A stretch of 64,000 bases of DNA from Dyadobacter sp. Leaf189 (GTDB taxonomy: Bacteria; Bacteroidota; Bacteroidia; Cytophagales; Spirosomataceae): positions 372,001 to 436,000 of the forward strand of contig NZ_LMPS01000005.1 in the NCBI RefSeq assembly GCF_001424405.1, written 5' to 3'. Each line of letters starts with the position of its first letter. Positions within the stretch are counted from its first letter, which is position 1. The notes below the pieces were generated by a model. That model was not told the origin of the DNA. It saw only the letters and a list, made by a program, of their open reading frames with translations, and searched no databases. Below, piece after piece: positions 34,724 through 46,600 of this stretch. Position numbers and translations under genes: made by a program.

Positions 34724-35272
34724 TTATGCCTGATCGGGAGGGGGGCAAAGGGGGGCCACCGGAGGGCAACCTGCCGAAAGCAGATAATTGTCACTGATCT
34801 GCACACCAGCCGGAATCCATTCCAGGATGTAGAAAATGTGCTTTCTGTTATTGGCAAGATAATCTTTAAGGAAGGATTTGAGGATAACGGAACGAGGGCC
34901 TTTTTGCGGCCGCGCTCCCGCAATCTCATCCTGGATCCGCGACACTAATGCAGTGTAACGGTCACGCGCATTCTGGTCAAATTCGCAGTGTACGTAGAGC
35001 GTATCATTGATCAGCTGCTTGGTCTTCATCTGGTAATGCAGCCCCTTATGCCGGATTTCACCCTCGACAGGCTCCGCATTGTCCCAGCTGACCTGATAAG
35101 GCACATTCACAGGCACTTTGATCACGATATCCCCGCCAAAACCACCCTGCGCGGCGTAGTTCCCGCCGCCGCCCGACATCGCCGGTGTTTCTTCCAGCAG
35201 GTACACAACCGAATAGCCCGCTGTATTATACAGCAGCAGACCAAACAGCAGAAGTGACAAAAGCCGGTTCAA
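34724..35272 (-). CDS. Hypothetical membrane-anchored or exported protein
   Basis: 182 residues using TTG at 35272, supported by the hydrophobic start NRLLSLLLFGLLLYNTAGYSVVYLL and a TAnnTTTG promoter just upstream. There is no earlier ATG. The middle has SGGGGNYAAQGGFGG and VNVPYQVSWDNAEPVEGEI; the C-terminus ends in a Cys/Pro-rich tail (AGCPPVAPLCPPPDQA). No family is recognised. Its tail may bind metal or form a disulfide. Confidence 0.6.
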   Translation of the reverse strand: MNRLLSLLLFGLLLYNTAGYSVVYLLEETPAMSGGGGNYAAQGGFGGDIVIKVPVNVPYQVSWDNAEPVEGEIRHKGLHYQMKTKQLINDTLYVHCEFDQNARDRYTALVSRIQDEIAGARPQKGPRSVILKSFLKDYLANNRKHIFYILEWIPAGVQISDNYLLSAGCPPVAPLCPPPDQA

Positions 35273-35292
35273 ATTGAAAGGGATTGATCTTT

Positions 35293-35300
35293 CAAATGTA
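35293..35300 (-). promoter_or_regulatory. Candidate -7 box for the gene starting at 35272
   Basis: The minus strand reads TACATTTG (TAnnTTTG), 21 bp upstream of the TTG start. It supports that start. Confidence 0.4.
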
Positions 35301-35334
35301 TAAAAAAATGGGAGAATGTTTATTGGGGCTTAGG

Positions 35335-35519
35335 TATTAGCTGTTAGCTGTTTGCTGGTATACTTCGGCTATCGGCTTTCAGACTTCGGCTTTTTTTGAA
35401 TTACGCTGCCAACAGCCAATAGCCAACAGCCAATAGCCAACAGCTAATAGCCAACAGCTAATAGCTAACAGCTAATAGCTAACAGCCGAAAGCCGAAAGC
35501 CGACAGCCGACAGCCGAAG
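35335..35519. repeat. Inverted heptamer-repeat element (8 + 16 units)
   Basis: The 35273-35591 intergenic stretch holds a register-perfect run of heptamers. The left part (35335-35390) contains tattagc, tgttagc, cttcggc and tatcggc type units. The right part (35408-35519) has 16 units of gccaaca, gccaata, gctaata, gctaaca, gccgaaa and gccgaca type. The two parts are reverse complements in kind, so the transcript could fold into a long hairpin. It contains no gene. A related copy lies at 58949-59080. Confidence 0.85.
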
Positions 35520-35542
35520 TAACATCAGATTCCCTTTTTTCA

Positions 35543-35550
35543 TACTTTTG
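35543..35550 (+). promoter_or_regulatory. Candidate -7 box for the double-receiver gene
   Basis: TACTTTTG (TAnnTTTG), 41 bp upstream of the ATG at 35592. Confidence 0.35.
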
Positions 35551-35591
35551 CGGCCGTTACGCTACATCACCAAAACTATTAACCAATCATC

Positions 35592-36482
35592 ATGACGGGT
35601 ATTCCCACGTTCGAAACCCCTAAATCCATCTTTCTTGTTGATGATGACGAGGATGATCGAATGCTCATTAAAGAAGCCCTTGAACAGGTGATGCAGGACG
35701 TCACTATCATTGAAGTGAACGACGGCGTCGAGCTGCTTGAACTGATGAACCGCCCGGCCAGCCTGCACGAACCCGCATTGATCGTCATGGATATGAACAT
35801 GCCGCGCATGAGCGGTCTGGAAGCATTGTCCGTCATCAGGAGCAGCAGCAAACTCCGGCACGTACCCATCGTAATGTTGTCGACCTCCTCCAATCAGGAC
35901 CTGATTTTCAAAGCCTATCGCCAGGGGATCAATGCTTATATTACAAAGCCGGTATCCTACAATGCGTACAGCAAACTTGCCAAGTCGATCAGCGTTTCTT
36001 TTCTGAACAGTTACCCTGTACAGGAGGAAGTTGCATTGCCCGAAAACCTCGAAGGCAAGAACATCCTGATCGTGGAAGACAGCGACGACCACTGGGAACT
36101 GATGAATATTTCTTTACGAAAGATCCTGCCGCATGTACATATCACGCGTTTCAGCGACGATAGTACGGCACGCGAGTACCTGCGCGACAACATCGACGTA
36201 TCCCCGTTTCCCATTGACATGATCATTTTAGACTTGTATCTGCCTACCAAACAGCAGGGGCTTGATCTTCTGAGTACGATGAAAAGCTCTGTGAAGGAGC
36301 TGCCGTTTGTACCAGTGGTTGTTTTCAGCTTTTCGGATAACCCGGTCGATATACGTGAAAGCTATTCCCATCAGGCGAATGCATTTGTGATGAAGGGAAA
36401 AAACCTGAGAGAATCCATGCAGCTCTTCCGCCAGCTGTGTGACTTTTGGTGGAATACGATTTCGTCGCCTGCGCGGGTTTAG
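35592..36482 (+). CDS. Double-receiver response regulator without output domain
   Basis: 296 residues with two Rcp1-like receiver domains. Domain 1 (~10-135) has the acidic pair in FLVDDDEDDRM, phospho-Asp in LIVMDMNMPRMSG and Lys in ITKPVSYN. Domain 2 (~155-285) has ILIVEDSDDHW, phospho-Asp in MIILDLYLPTKQQG, Ser in VVVFSFSDNP and Lys in FVMKGKNL. Both phosphorylation sites look intact. No DNA-binding or enzymatic domain is present, so it may be a phospho-relay hub for orphan kinases. Confidence 0.87.
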   Translation: MTGIPTFETPKSIFLVDDDEDDRMLIKEALEQVMQDVTIIEVNDGVELLELMNRPASLHEPALIVMDMNMPRMSGLEALSVIRSSSKLRHVPIVMLSTSSNQDLIFKAYRQGINAYITKPVSYNAYSKLAKSISVSFLNSYPVQEEVALPENLEGKNILIVEDSDDHWELMNISLRKILPHVHITRFSDDSTAREYLRDNIDVSPFPIDMIILDLYLPTKQQGLDLLSTMKSSVKELPFVPVVVFSFSDNPVDIRESYSHQANAFVMKGKNLRESMQLFRQLCDFWWNTISSPARV

Positions 36483-36569
36483 TACTTTTCATCAGCCTTT
36501 TAGTCAGTTAAATGGGCGCTTGCATTCGCCCGCAGCGGTTTGCAGGCAGGCATTTTATTCTCTGAAAAT

Positions 36570-36599
36570 TTTGATAAGCCGCATTTTCAGATAGTTTTG
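36570..36599 (+). promoter_or_regulatory. Promoter of the thiamine operon (TTTG ... TAGTTTTG)
   Basis: TTTG at 36570-36573 and TAGTTTTG at 36592-36599, with 18 bp between, match the Bacteroidota -33/-7 consensus well. They sit immediately before the TPP riboswitch, where the transcript should begin. Confidence 0.7.
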
Positions 36600-36606
36600 T
36601 CGAAAC

Positions 36607-36684
36607 TTTAGGGGTGTCCCGATATGCGGACTGAGATAATACCCTTTGAACCTGATGCAGCTAGTACTGCCGAAGGGAAAAGTA
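36607..36684 (+). promoter_or_regulatory. TPP (THI-box) riboswitch
   Basis: The conserved thi-box core is visible in order: aggggtgtccc, then gcggactgagata, the invariant accctttgaacctgatgcag and gccgaagggaaaag. This is a full TPP aptamer in the expected place, ahead of thiS-thiC-thiE-thiG-thiH. When bound by thiamine pyrophosphate it should lower expression of the operon. Confidence 0.93.
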
Positions 36685-36685
36685 A

Positions 36686-36706
36686 GAGATACTGCTATTG
36701 TATCTC
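36686..36706 (+). other. Hairpin after the aptamer, part of the expression platform
   Basis: gagatac / gtatctc (7-bp stem, 7-base loop) directly follows the riboswitch, 58 bp before the thiS ATG. There is no T-tract, so control of translation rather than termination is more likely. Confidence 0.45.
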
Positions 36707-36764
36707 AATGAATCTTTCCATAAAGGTCCATTCCTGAAGTTTTTCTCACAAAACGTTTTTCAGA

Positions 36765-38934
<2,170 letters not shown>

Positions 38935-38936
38935 GT

Positions 38937-40127
38937 ATGAAAATCATCATCATATCCCGGCCCGACTTCTTTGAGGACGAAGCAGCACGGATCAATGCGC
39001 TGTTTGATCAGGGAATGCAGCTGCTGCATTTGCGGAAACCAGATTGTAGCAGGGAAGAGCTCGCCTCACTGCTGCGTGACATCAATCCTGTCAACTATCC
39101 AAAGATCGCGTTGCACCAGCACCATGAACTCGCAGAGGAGTTTGGTATCAAAAGGCTGCATTTCCTGGAGCAGCTCCGTTTGGAACAGACAGAAGAATTG
39201 CTTCAAGATCAAAAATTACGAGGCTTTACACTCAGTACTTCCATTCACAATCCTGATGAACTGGCATGGTTGTCCAATGCATTCAGCTACACATTTTTAG
39301 GCCCGGTTTTCGATAGTATTTCAAAACTAAATTACCGCGCCGCATTGCCGGAGAATTTCAAGCTAGATCGTCTCAGTTTCAAAGGGGAAGTAATCGCAAT
39401 CGGCGGGATCAATGACTCTAAATTGCAGGCTGTATATCAAATGGGCTTCAATGGCGCCGCACTCCTCGGCAGCATCTGGCTAGATCCCAACAATTCTCTT
39501 AACAGAATTGGCAGGCTGCAATTTATCTCTCAGGAAAATGGAGCGATCTCGCATCTGGATAGTATCAGCAGGGCTTTGGAGGCGGGTTGCCGCTGGATAC
39601 AGCTTCGCGTGAAGAACAAGCCCGAGGAGGAAGTGCTGCAACTCGCCTGGGAAGCTACCCGGCTGTGCGACCGATATGGCGCGAAGCTGATCATTAATGA
39701 TTTCCCAAGGGTTGCGCAGGCAGTGGAAGCCTACGGGCTGCATCTTGGACTCACGGATATGGCTGTTCCACAGGCGCGTGCATTGGTGGGAAGCCGAATG
39801 GTAATCGGCGGCACGGCCAATACCTGGGAAGATATCGTTCTCCGCGTGCAGGAGGGTTGTGACTACATTGGCCTGGGGCCATTCCGGTTTACTACTACCA
39901 AGCAAAACCTCAGTCCGGTACTCGGGCTGGAAGGTTACAGTGCGCTGATGCAAAAAATGGCTGCGGCAGGATACAACACACCTATTATCGCGATCGGGGG
40001 CATTGTTCCTGATGATGTACCGGCCTTGCTCGCAACCGGAGTACACGGTGTCGCTATGTCGTCGGCGCTTATCAATGTGCCTGATCCGCAGGTTATTTTT
40101 CACCAAATTCAGAAAGCATTATGTTGA
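38937..40127 (+). CDS. Fused TenI-like/ThiE protein (thiazole tautomerase + thiamine phosphate synthase)
   Basis: 396 residues containing two ThiE/TenI-type TIM barrels. The N half (1-~190) has [35 protein letters not shown] and [12 protein letters not shown], which looks TenI-like. The C half (~200-396) has the synthase pattern [40 protein letters not shown] and [10 protein letters not shown]. There is no stop or frameshift between the halves. One polypeptide probably does thiazole tautomerisation and coupling to HMP-PP. It starts 2 bp after thiC and overlaps thiG by 7 bases. Confidence 0.85.
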   Translation: MKIIIISRPDFFEDEAARINALFDQGMQLLHLRKPDCSREELASLLRDINPVNYPKIALHQHHELAEEFGIKRLHFLEQLRLEQTEELLQDQKLRGFTLSTSIHNPDELAWLSNAFSYTFLGPVFDSISKLNYRAALPENFKLDRLSFKGEVIAIGGINDSKLQAVYQMGFNGAALLGSIWLDPNNSLNRIGRLQFISQENGAISHLDSISRALEAGCRWIQLRVKNKPEEEVLQLAWEATRLCDRYGAKLIINDFPRVAQAVEAYGLHLGLTDMAVPQARALVGSRMVIGGTANTWEDIVLRVQEGCDYIGLGPFRFTTTKQNLSPVLGLEGYSALMQKMAAAGYNTPIIAIGGIVPDDVPALLATGVHGVAMSSALINVPDPQVIFHQIQKALC

Positions 40128-40888
40128 AAATTGCAGATAAAACATTCAATTCCCGCCTTTTTACGGGCACGGGTAAGTTCAGCTCTTCGCAAATCATGGA
40201 AGAAGCCCTGCTTGCCTCTGGTTCCGAGCTGGCAACCGTCGCTTTACGGCGCGTGGATATTCATAGTAGCCAGGATGACATTCTCCTGCATTTAAATCAT
40301 CCCCAAATCAACCTTTTGCCCAATACCTCCGGGGTAAGGACAGCCAGGGAAGCCGTTTTCGCGGCGCAGCTCGCCCGGGAAGCATTGGAGACAAACTGGC
40401 TCAAACTCGAAATCCATCCCGATCCCAAGTACCTCATGCCCGATGCTATTGAAACACTGAAAGCGACAGAGGAGCTGGCAAAGCTTGGGTTCGTCATTCT
40501 TCCTTACATACACGCCGACCCGGTGCTTTGCAAGCGGCTTGAAGAAGCAGGAGCAGCCGCCGTAATGCCGTTGGGCTCGCCGATAGGCAGTAATAAAGGA
40601 TTGAAGACGATTGACTTTCTCGAAATCATCATTGAACAGAGCCAGGTACCCGTGGTGATCGACGCGGGAATCGGGGCTCCTTCGGACGCAGCCAGGGCAA
40701 TGGAGATTGGAGCCGATGCAGTGCTGGTAAATACAGCAATAGCCTCTGCCGGAGATCCGGTACAAATGGCGCGTGCCTTCCGCATGGCCGTAGAGGCAGG
40801 CAGAATGGCATTTGAAGCAAAATTAGGAAAACAGGGAAGCCAGGCTTCTGCCAGCAGCCCGTTAACAGCGTTTTTAGATGAGCTTTAA
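40121..40888 (+). CDS. thiG: Thiazole synthase ThiG
   Basis: 255 residues, TIM barrel. Family blocks are [65 protein letters not shown] and [20 protein letters not shown]. It builds the thiazole phosphate from DXP, dehydroglycine and ThiS-thiocarboxylate. It overlaps thiE by 7 and thiH by 11 bases. Confidence 0.95.
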   Translation: MLKIADKTFNSRLFTGTGKFSSSQIMEEALLASGSELATVALRRVDIHSSQDDILLHLNHPQINLLPNTSGVRTAREAVFAAQLAREALETNWLKLEIHPDPKYLMPDAIETLKATEELAKLGFVILPYIHADPVLCKRLEEAGAAAVMPLGSPIGSNKGLKTIDFLEIIIEQSQVPVVIDAGIGAPSDAARAMEIGADAVLVNTAIASAGDPVQMARAFRMAVEAGRMAFEAKLGKQGSQASASSPLTAFLDEL

Positions 40889-42005
40889 GCAAGTTTTTGA
40901 GCAACATCCGTGGGAAGAGGTGAAGGCCAGTATTTACGCAAAAACCGCCTCGGATGTAGAAAAGGCACTTTTATCGGAAAAGCGAACACTGGAAGATTTT
41001 AAAGCGCTGATATCTCCTGCTGCTACCGCCTACCTTGAACCTATGGCGCAGCTGAGCCGCAAGCTGACTCAGAAGCGTTTTGGCAAGACTATTCAGATGT
41101 ACATTCCACTATATCTTTCGAATGAATGTACCAATATCTGTACCTATTGCGGATTCAGTTTGGATAATAAGGTTCGGCGCAGGACACTCTCGGAGGCTGA
41201 GATCTTGCAGGAGGCAGAGGTGATCAAAAAGCTGGGCTACGAACATGTGCTGCTGGTAACAGGAGAGGCAAACCAGACTGTTCACGTGGATTATTTCAAA
41301 AAAGTGCTGCGCCTGCTGCGGCCACATTTCTCAATGATCTCGATGGAAGTGCAGCCGCTCGACACCGAGGAATATGGAGAGCTGATTCCGCTGGGACTGA
41401 ATACCGTATTGGTTTACCAGGAAACCTACCACCAGGAAGATTACCGTAAACATCATCCCAAAGGCAAAAAATCCAACTTCCTGTACAGGCTGGAAACACC
41501 CGACCGGCTCGGCAAAGCGGGCATTCACAAAATGGGATTGGGTGTGCTGATCGGGTTGGAAGATTGGCGGACAGACAGCTTTTTTACCGCATTGCACCTT
41601 CAATATCTTGAAAAAACATATTGGCAAACGCGGTACAGCTTGTCTTTTCCGCGCCTCCGTCCATTCTCCGGCGGACTCGAACCAAAAGTTGAAATGTCGG
41701 ACAGGGAACTGGTTCAGCTTATTTGTGCCTACCGGATCATGAATGAAGAAGTGGAGCTTTCCCTTTCAACCCGGGAGTCGGAGAAGTTCCGCGACCATTG
41801 CATTCAGCTGGGAATTACCTCGATCAGTGCGGGTTCCAAGACCAACCCCGGCGGCTATGCGGTGGAAGCGGGCTCGCTGGAACAATTTGAGATCTCAGAC
41901 GAACGTTCACCCGGGGAAATCGCCCGGGTGATACGAAACAGCGGCTATGAGCCCGTTTGGAAGGATTGGGACACTTATATGCAGGGCAGTATGGCTAATA
42001 GTTAG
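40878..42005 (+). CDS. thiH: 2-iminoacetate synthase ThiH
   Basis: 375 residues, radical SAM. The cluster motif C-x3-C-x2-C is in [13 protein letters not shown], with [14 protein letters not shown] and the C-terminal [24 protein letters not shown]. It cleaves tyrosine to dehydroglycine for ThiG. Last gene of the operon. Its final 11 bases overlap the convergent susD-like gene, and no terminator is visible between them. Confidence 0.95.
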   Translation: MSFKQVFEQHPWEEVKASIYAKTASDVEKALLSEKRTLEDFKALISPAATAYLEPMAQLSRKLTQKRFGKTIQMYIPLYLSNECTNICTYCGFSLDNKVRRRTLSEAEILQEAEVIKKLGYEHVLLVTGEANQTVHVDYFKKVLRLLRPHFSMISMEVQPLDTEEYGELIPLGLNTVLVYQETYHQEDYRKHHPKGKKSNFLYRLETPDRLGKAGIHKMGLGVLIGLEDWRTDSFFTALHLQYLEKTYWQTRYSLSFPRLRPFSGGLEPKVEMSDRELVQLICAYRIMNEEVELSLSTRESEKFRDHCIQLGITSISAGSKTNPGGYAVEAGSLEQFEISDERSPGEIARVIRNSGYEPVWKDWDTYMQGSMANS

Positions 42006-43614
42006 GATTTTGTCTGATATTCGGATTGGCGAGGATTTCACTTTGGGGAATGGGCCAGAGGTAATCCCGTTGCGGATTGTAAGCCCGTTCCTCGACTTTT
42101 ACTGCCACGCCCGTTTCCGGGTTTGTAGCCCCGTAAACCTGTCCGTTCATTACCTTATCAACAATCCCCCAGCGCCGGATGTCATAGTAGCGCTGTCCTT
42201 CAAAAGCCAGCTCGGCCTGGCGCTCGCGGCGGATCAGCTCGCGCATTTTGGCTTGTGAATTGTACACCTTAACATCCACATTGGGCATATTGGAACGGTT
42301 CCTTACCATATTGATGTACTTCGTCACATCGGGATTGTTCCATTCACCGGACTCAATCAATGCCTCGGCGTAGTTCAGCAATACCTCTGCATACCGGACG
42401 ATCATAAAGTCCAGCGAGCCACCTCTTGGCTGCCGGTCACGCGGGTCGAGGTACTTCTTGATCCAGTAACCTGTTGCAGTCGACTTTTCCAGACCAATGC
42501 GGTCGGGGTTGGTGGGAGAGCTGTTAAACGGATCTACTTTGTAGGTATTGTCAACGAAGTTCTGTCCCGAGAACAGGACTGAAGCTACCAGTCGCGGGTC
42601 GCGGTTGTTGCGGTAATTCGGGTTTTTACGGTAAATAGCCAATGAATCCGCGCCAAGTTCGGCCAGTGTTTTTCCTTGTCTGGTTTCCCAGTTCTCCACT
42701 ACTGTGCTGGTTGGCGAAGTGTAAGTTTCTCCGCCAATACCAAAAGGTGCAAACCGCGTCCAGGCAATGCTGGCACCGCCCGGGCGAATCATGATCCGCT
42801 CGTTGTTGAGCATTCCCGTGTAGGTAAACAGCTCTGCAAGGTGGTTGGCCCCTGCGGTTTTGCTGGTGTAAAGCTGGTATATGTTCTTATCGATAACAGC
42901 TTTGGATGCATTTTTAGCCAACTCAAAATCTTTGTAAAACAATGCAAGCCGCGCGATCAATGTCCAGCAGGCCGAGCTGTTTACCCGCCAGAACTCGTCA
43001 TTCGTGTAAGTATCCGGCAGGTTCTTGGCGCATTCGGTCAGTTCTGAGATAATGAAATCGTACACTTCCTGTTCGGTATTGCGTGAAAGCGTATTTTCAT
43101 TGGGTGTAAGTGATTTCGTTACAATGGGAATTGCACCGAAAAACTGGAACAGCTCCATGTGATAGTAAGCCCGCAATGCCCGCGCTTCATACTTCATGCG
43201 CGTTTTCAGGCCTTCGTCCATAAAGCATTTATCAACGTGTTCGAGAAAACGGCTCGCGCGTCGGGTACCCGAGAAGTCGGAACTCCAGAACCAGAGTGCA
43301 GTACTCCAGTTGCTGTTGTGTACCCCGCGTGTAAATTCCTCATAGGCACCAATGTAGTCGGCGCGGTGTACGGCCTCGTCGCTCAGGCCGGAGATAATCA
43401 TGATATTGCTCGTATTCAGCGGCATATCGCGACCGTTCGTTCCACCCGGCAATGCGTCATAGACGATTTTCAAAGCATCCCGTGCGTGGGTCTCTGTTTC
43501 CCAGAATTTATCATCTGTTATACCAGTCGGGTGATTTTGGGTCAAAAAATCTTCGCAGCCGGTGAATGCGGTCAGTAGTACCAGCGTCAGGCAGATCCTA
43601 GTTATCTGTTTCAT
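41995..43614 (-). CDS. SusD/RagB family nutrient-binding outer-membrane lipoprotein
   Basis: 539 residues from ATG 43614, chosen for the lipoprotein signal ITRICLTLVLLTAFTGC. A longer frame adds 22 residues and is unlikely. Typical SusD features: N-terminal DFLTQNHPTGITDDKFW, TPR-like helices (LEHVDKCFMDEGLKTRMKYE, ALRAYYHMELFQFFG), and C-terminal WGIVDKVMNGQVY and YLWPIPQSEI. It should bind the ligand at the cell surface and pass it to the SusC channel. It lies 11 bp after SusC. The ligand is not predictable. Confidence 0.93.
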   Translation of the reverse strand: MKQITRICLTLVLLTAFTGCEDFLTQNHPTGITDDKFWETETHARDALKIVYDALPGGTNGRDMPLNTSNIMIISGLSDEAVHRADYIGAYEEFTRGVHNSNWSTALWFWSSDFSGTRRASRFLEHVDKCFMDEGLKTRMKYEARALRAYYHMELFQFFGAIPIVTKSLTPNENTLSRNTEQEVYDFIISELTECAKNLPDTYTNDEFWRVNSSACWTLIARLALFYKDFELAKNASKAVIDKNIYQLYTSKTAGANHLAELFTYTGMLNNERIMIRPGGASIAWTRFAPFGIGGETYTSPTSTVVENWETRQGKTLAELGADSLAIYRKNPNYRNNRDPRLVASVLFSGQNFVDNTYKVDPFNSSPTNPDRIGLEKSTATGYWIKKYLDPRDRQPRGGSLDFMIVRYAEVLLNYAEALIESGEWNNPDVTKYINMVRNRSNMPNVDVKVYNSQAKMRELIRRERQAELAFEGQRYYDIRRWGIVDKVMNGQVYGATNPETGVAVKVEERAYNPQRDYLWPIPQSEILANPNIRQNPNY

Positions 43615-43625
43615 ATTGGAATTTG

Positions 43626-46600
43626 TCAGAATTTTACGTTGATACCTACCGTGTACACTTTCATAATGCCGTAAGTCCATTGGTTACCCAGACTCTCCGG
43701 GTCCATCAGCTTCATAGGTGTAAAGACGAAGGGGTTTTGTGCATTCAGGTAAAACCGCGCAGCCGACGCGCCTACCTTGCGTACTGCATTCACAGGCAGG
43801 TTGTACCCCAGCTGAATGTATTTCACCCGACAATAAGCTCCGTTCTGGATCCAGAAATCGGACGAAAGCTTGTTGTTGGCAGGCGTGTTGGACAGCCTTG
43901 GGAAACTTGCATTGGTACGTTCGGGAGTCCAGTAGCGCTGCGAATAGTAAATGGTGGGTACACCGCCGTCTGCCGTCTGGTCGAGCGGGTAGGCGAGCAT
44001 TCCTGTGAGCCGCTGATCGCTTTTGCCGGTACCTTGCACCAGTATTTCGACATCAAATTTCTTGTGAGCCAGCCGCAGGTTGGTAAAGTAGTTGAACATC
44101 GGTACCGGGTTGCCGATCGCTTCCTGATCCGGCGCGTCGATTTGTCCGTTTCCATTCAGGTCCACATACCGGATATCGCCGGGTTTTGCACCGACTACTG
44201 TTGGCAGTAAAGGCATTCCTTCACTGTTGAAATCGCTTTCCTGCAGTAGCCCGGCACTGCGGTAGCCGTAAATGCTGCTGATTGGACTGCCTTCCTGGTT
44301 GATTGACGTGCTGGTGAGATACGGACCGTTTTGCAGTTTGATAATGCGGTTTTTGTTGTACGAGACGCCCGGCTTTACAGACAAATTCCAGTTAGAGCCA
44401 AGTTCTTTGAAGTAGTTGAGCGAAACTTCCCAGCCGCGGTTTCTCACCTTTCCTGCATTAATAGGCACATTTCCCATTCCGCCCACGTAGGAAACCTGCG
44501 GATTGAGGATAATGTCTTTGGTCATCTTGTCATAATAATCGAAGATCAGTTCAAGCGAGTTACCAAACAGTCCGAGGTCGAGGCCAACATCAAAAAGCCC
44601 GACGGTTTCCCAGGTGATATCCGGATTGCCCCAGATGTTTTCGTATCCGTTGGTACCCTGCACAAGCGTCTGGTAGCGGTAAAGCCCGATGTTCTCATTT
44701 CCCAACAATCCGTACGACGCCCGCACTTTCATGTTGTTGACAAACTTCACGTTTTTCATAAACTCCTCCTGGTGCACATTCCAGCCGATCGCCGTAGAAG
44801 GGAAGAAGCCCCATTTGTGCCCAGGGCCGAATTTGGACGAACCATCCGCGCGCGCAGTCGCCTCGATCAGGTACTTGTCTTTGTAAGAATAGTTCAGCTT
44901 CGTATAACCCGAAACCATTGTATTTACATCCCATGATCCTGCACTGTTCTTTTCAGTTGAAAACCCGCCAAATGCGTAGAGCCGGTGATCGTTACGGGTG
45001 AAAGTGTAATCCGCATTGGCCGCCAGGTACATGTAAGTAGCTCTTTCGAAAGTGCCCGAGCGCGTTACACCCCAGCTTTGCACAAGCTGGTTGGTGCCGT
45101 AGTCGAAGAAGTTGTAAGCATCTGCCACTGAGCGGCGCTGGTCGCTGTTCAGCCGGAAGCTGAATTGTCCTTTGAGATTGAAATCCGGGAAAACTTCCCA
45201 TTTAGGCTGCATATTGATCATCGCCTGAGCACTTTCAAAGTCGCGGTACCCACCTTTCTCAGCATAGGCCAGCGGATTCACAATGTCTGCATAGCGGCCG
45301 TACATGGTCCTGCCGTTTTTTTCAGGGTATTTTGGTAAAATGGTAGGAGGTACCCTGTACACATCTTCCAGTATCCGGTTACCAAAGCCTGAACCTTCGT
45401 CGGGCCGGAAGTTGTTGCGGGTATTTCTTTTTATGGCTAACAGATCTACATCAAAAACAAAGCTTTTGTTGACGGTAATGGAGGTATTCGCGCGGATATT
45501 AAAACGGTTCATTTTGTTCAGGGGGATCATTCCATCCTGAAACATATAGTTGGCTGTCACCGCAAACCGCGCCAGGTTATTACCGCCGTCAAGTGAGATT
45601 GAATGGCTGGTAATGGGTGAGTTTTCTTTCACGATCAGGTCGACCCAATCGGTGTTCGGGTACAGGATAGGGTCGGAGCCGTCCTGGGTTTTGCTGATCA
45701 CATCCTCGGAGTAAAAAGGCTGGTTACCCGAGTTGACGCGCGCTTCATTGTACATCCGCATGTACTGCGGTGCATCCACAAGCTCCTGCAGGTAAGTAGG
45801 GGACTGGCTGCCCACATATCCGTCGTAAGTCACGCTGATCTTGCCCGGCGTTCCCCTTTTGGTAGTTACCAGGATCACCCCGTTCGCGGCTCTCGCGCCA
45901 TACATTGCCGAAGCTGCCGCATCTTTCAAAACGGTCACACTTTCCACGGTAACCGGATCTATGTGGTTCATATCCATGGGGATACCGTCTACCAGGATCA
46001 ATGGATTGGAGTTGCCGAGTGTACTGATCCCCCTGATCTTGATCGCCGCCGCATCACCGCCCGGCATACCCGAGCTTTGCTGCACCTGCAAGCCGGTTAC
46101 ACCACCTTGCAGCGACTGCGAGAGTGTAGTAATGGGTTTTCCACTGATTTGCGAAGCTACGTTCAGGGAAGAGATTGAACCGGCAATGTGCTTTTTCTTC
46201 TGCTCGGTTTGTCCGACTACAATCGCTTCGTCGAGGCTGGCTACTTCTTCCTGCAATGCGATGATCAGGTTGGAATTGGCAGATTTGGCAAGATGCTCCA
46301 CGCTCTTGTGGCCTACCATTGAAAATACCAGTATTGCATCCCTGGGAACATCAATAGCGAAGTAGCCGTTTTCGTCTGTCGAAGCACCGTCGGTAGTGCC
46401 TTTTACAGCGATCGTAACGCCAGGCAGCTCGCGCGGCGGCTCGTGCGTGTCGAATACCTTTCCTTTAATCGTGATATTGTCCGCAGTAACCCGTGCTTTT
46501 TCAGGAACGGATGCAGCTGCCGGCTCCGGACGCGCCGGAATGGCGGGGAAAGTTTGTGGCTGCGTTTCTTTCTGCTGCGGGCTCAAAGGCGCAGGTTTCA

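Noticed and set aside
35408..35519. A direct-repeat run that could be mistaken for a CRISPR array
   Set aside because: Units are 7 bp with no spacers and no cas genes are nearby; it is a simple heptamer repeat.
38937..40127. The idea that the double ThiE/TenI gene is two genes with a missed stop
   Set aside because: The linker between the barrels ([19 protein letters not shown]) reads cleanly in frame with no internal start signal, so a true fusion is more likely.
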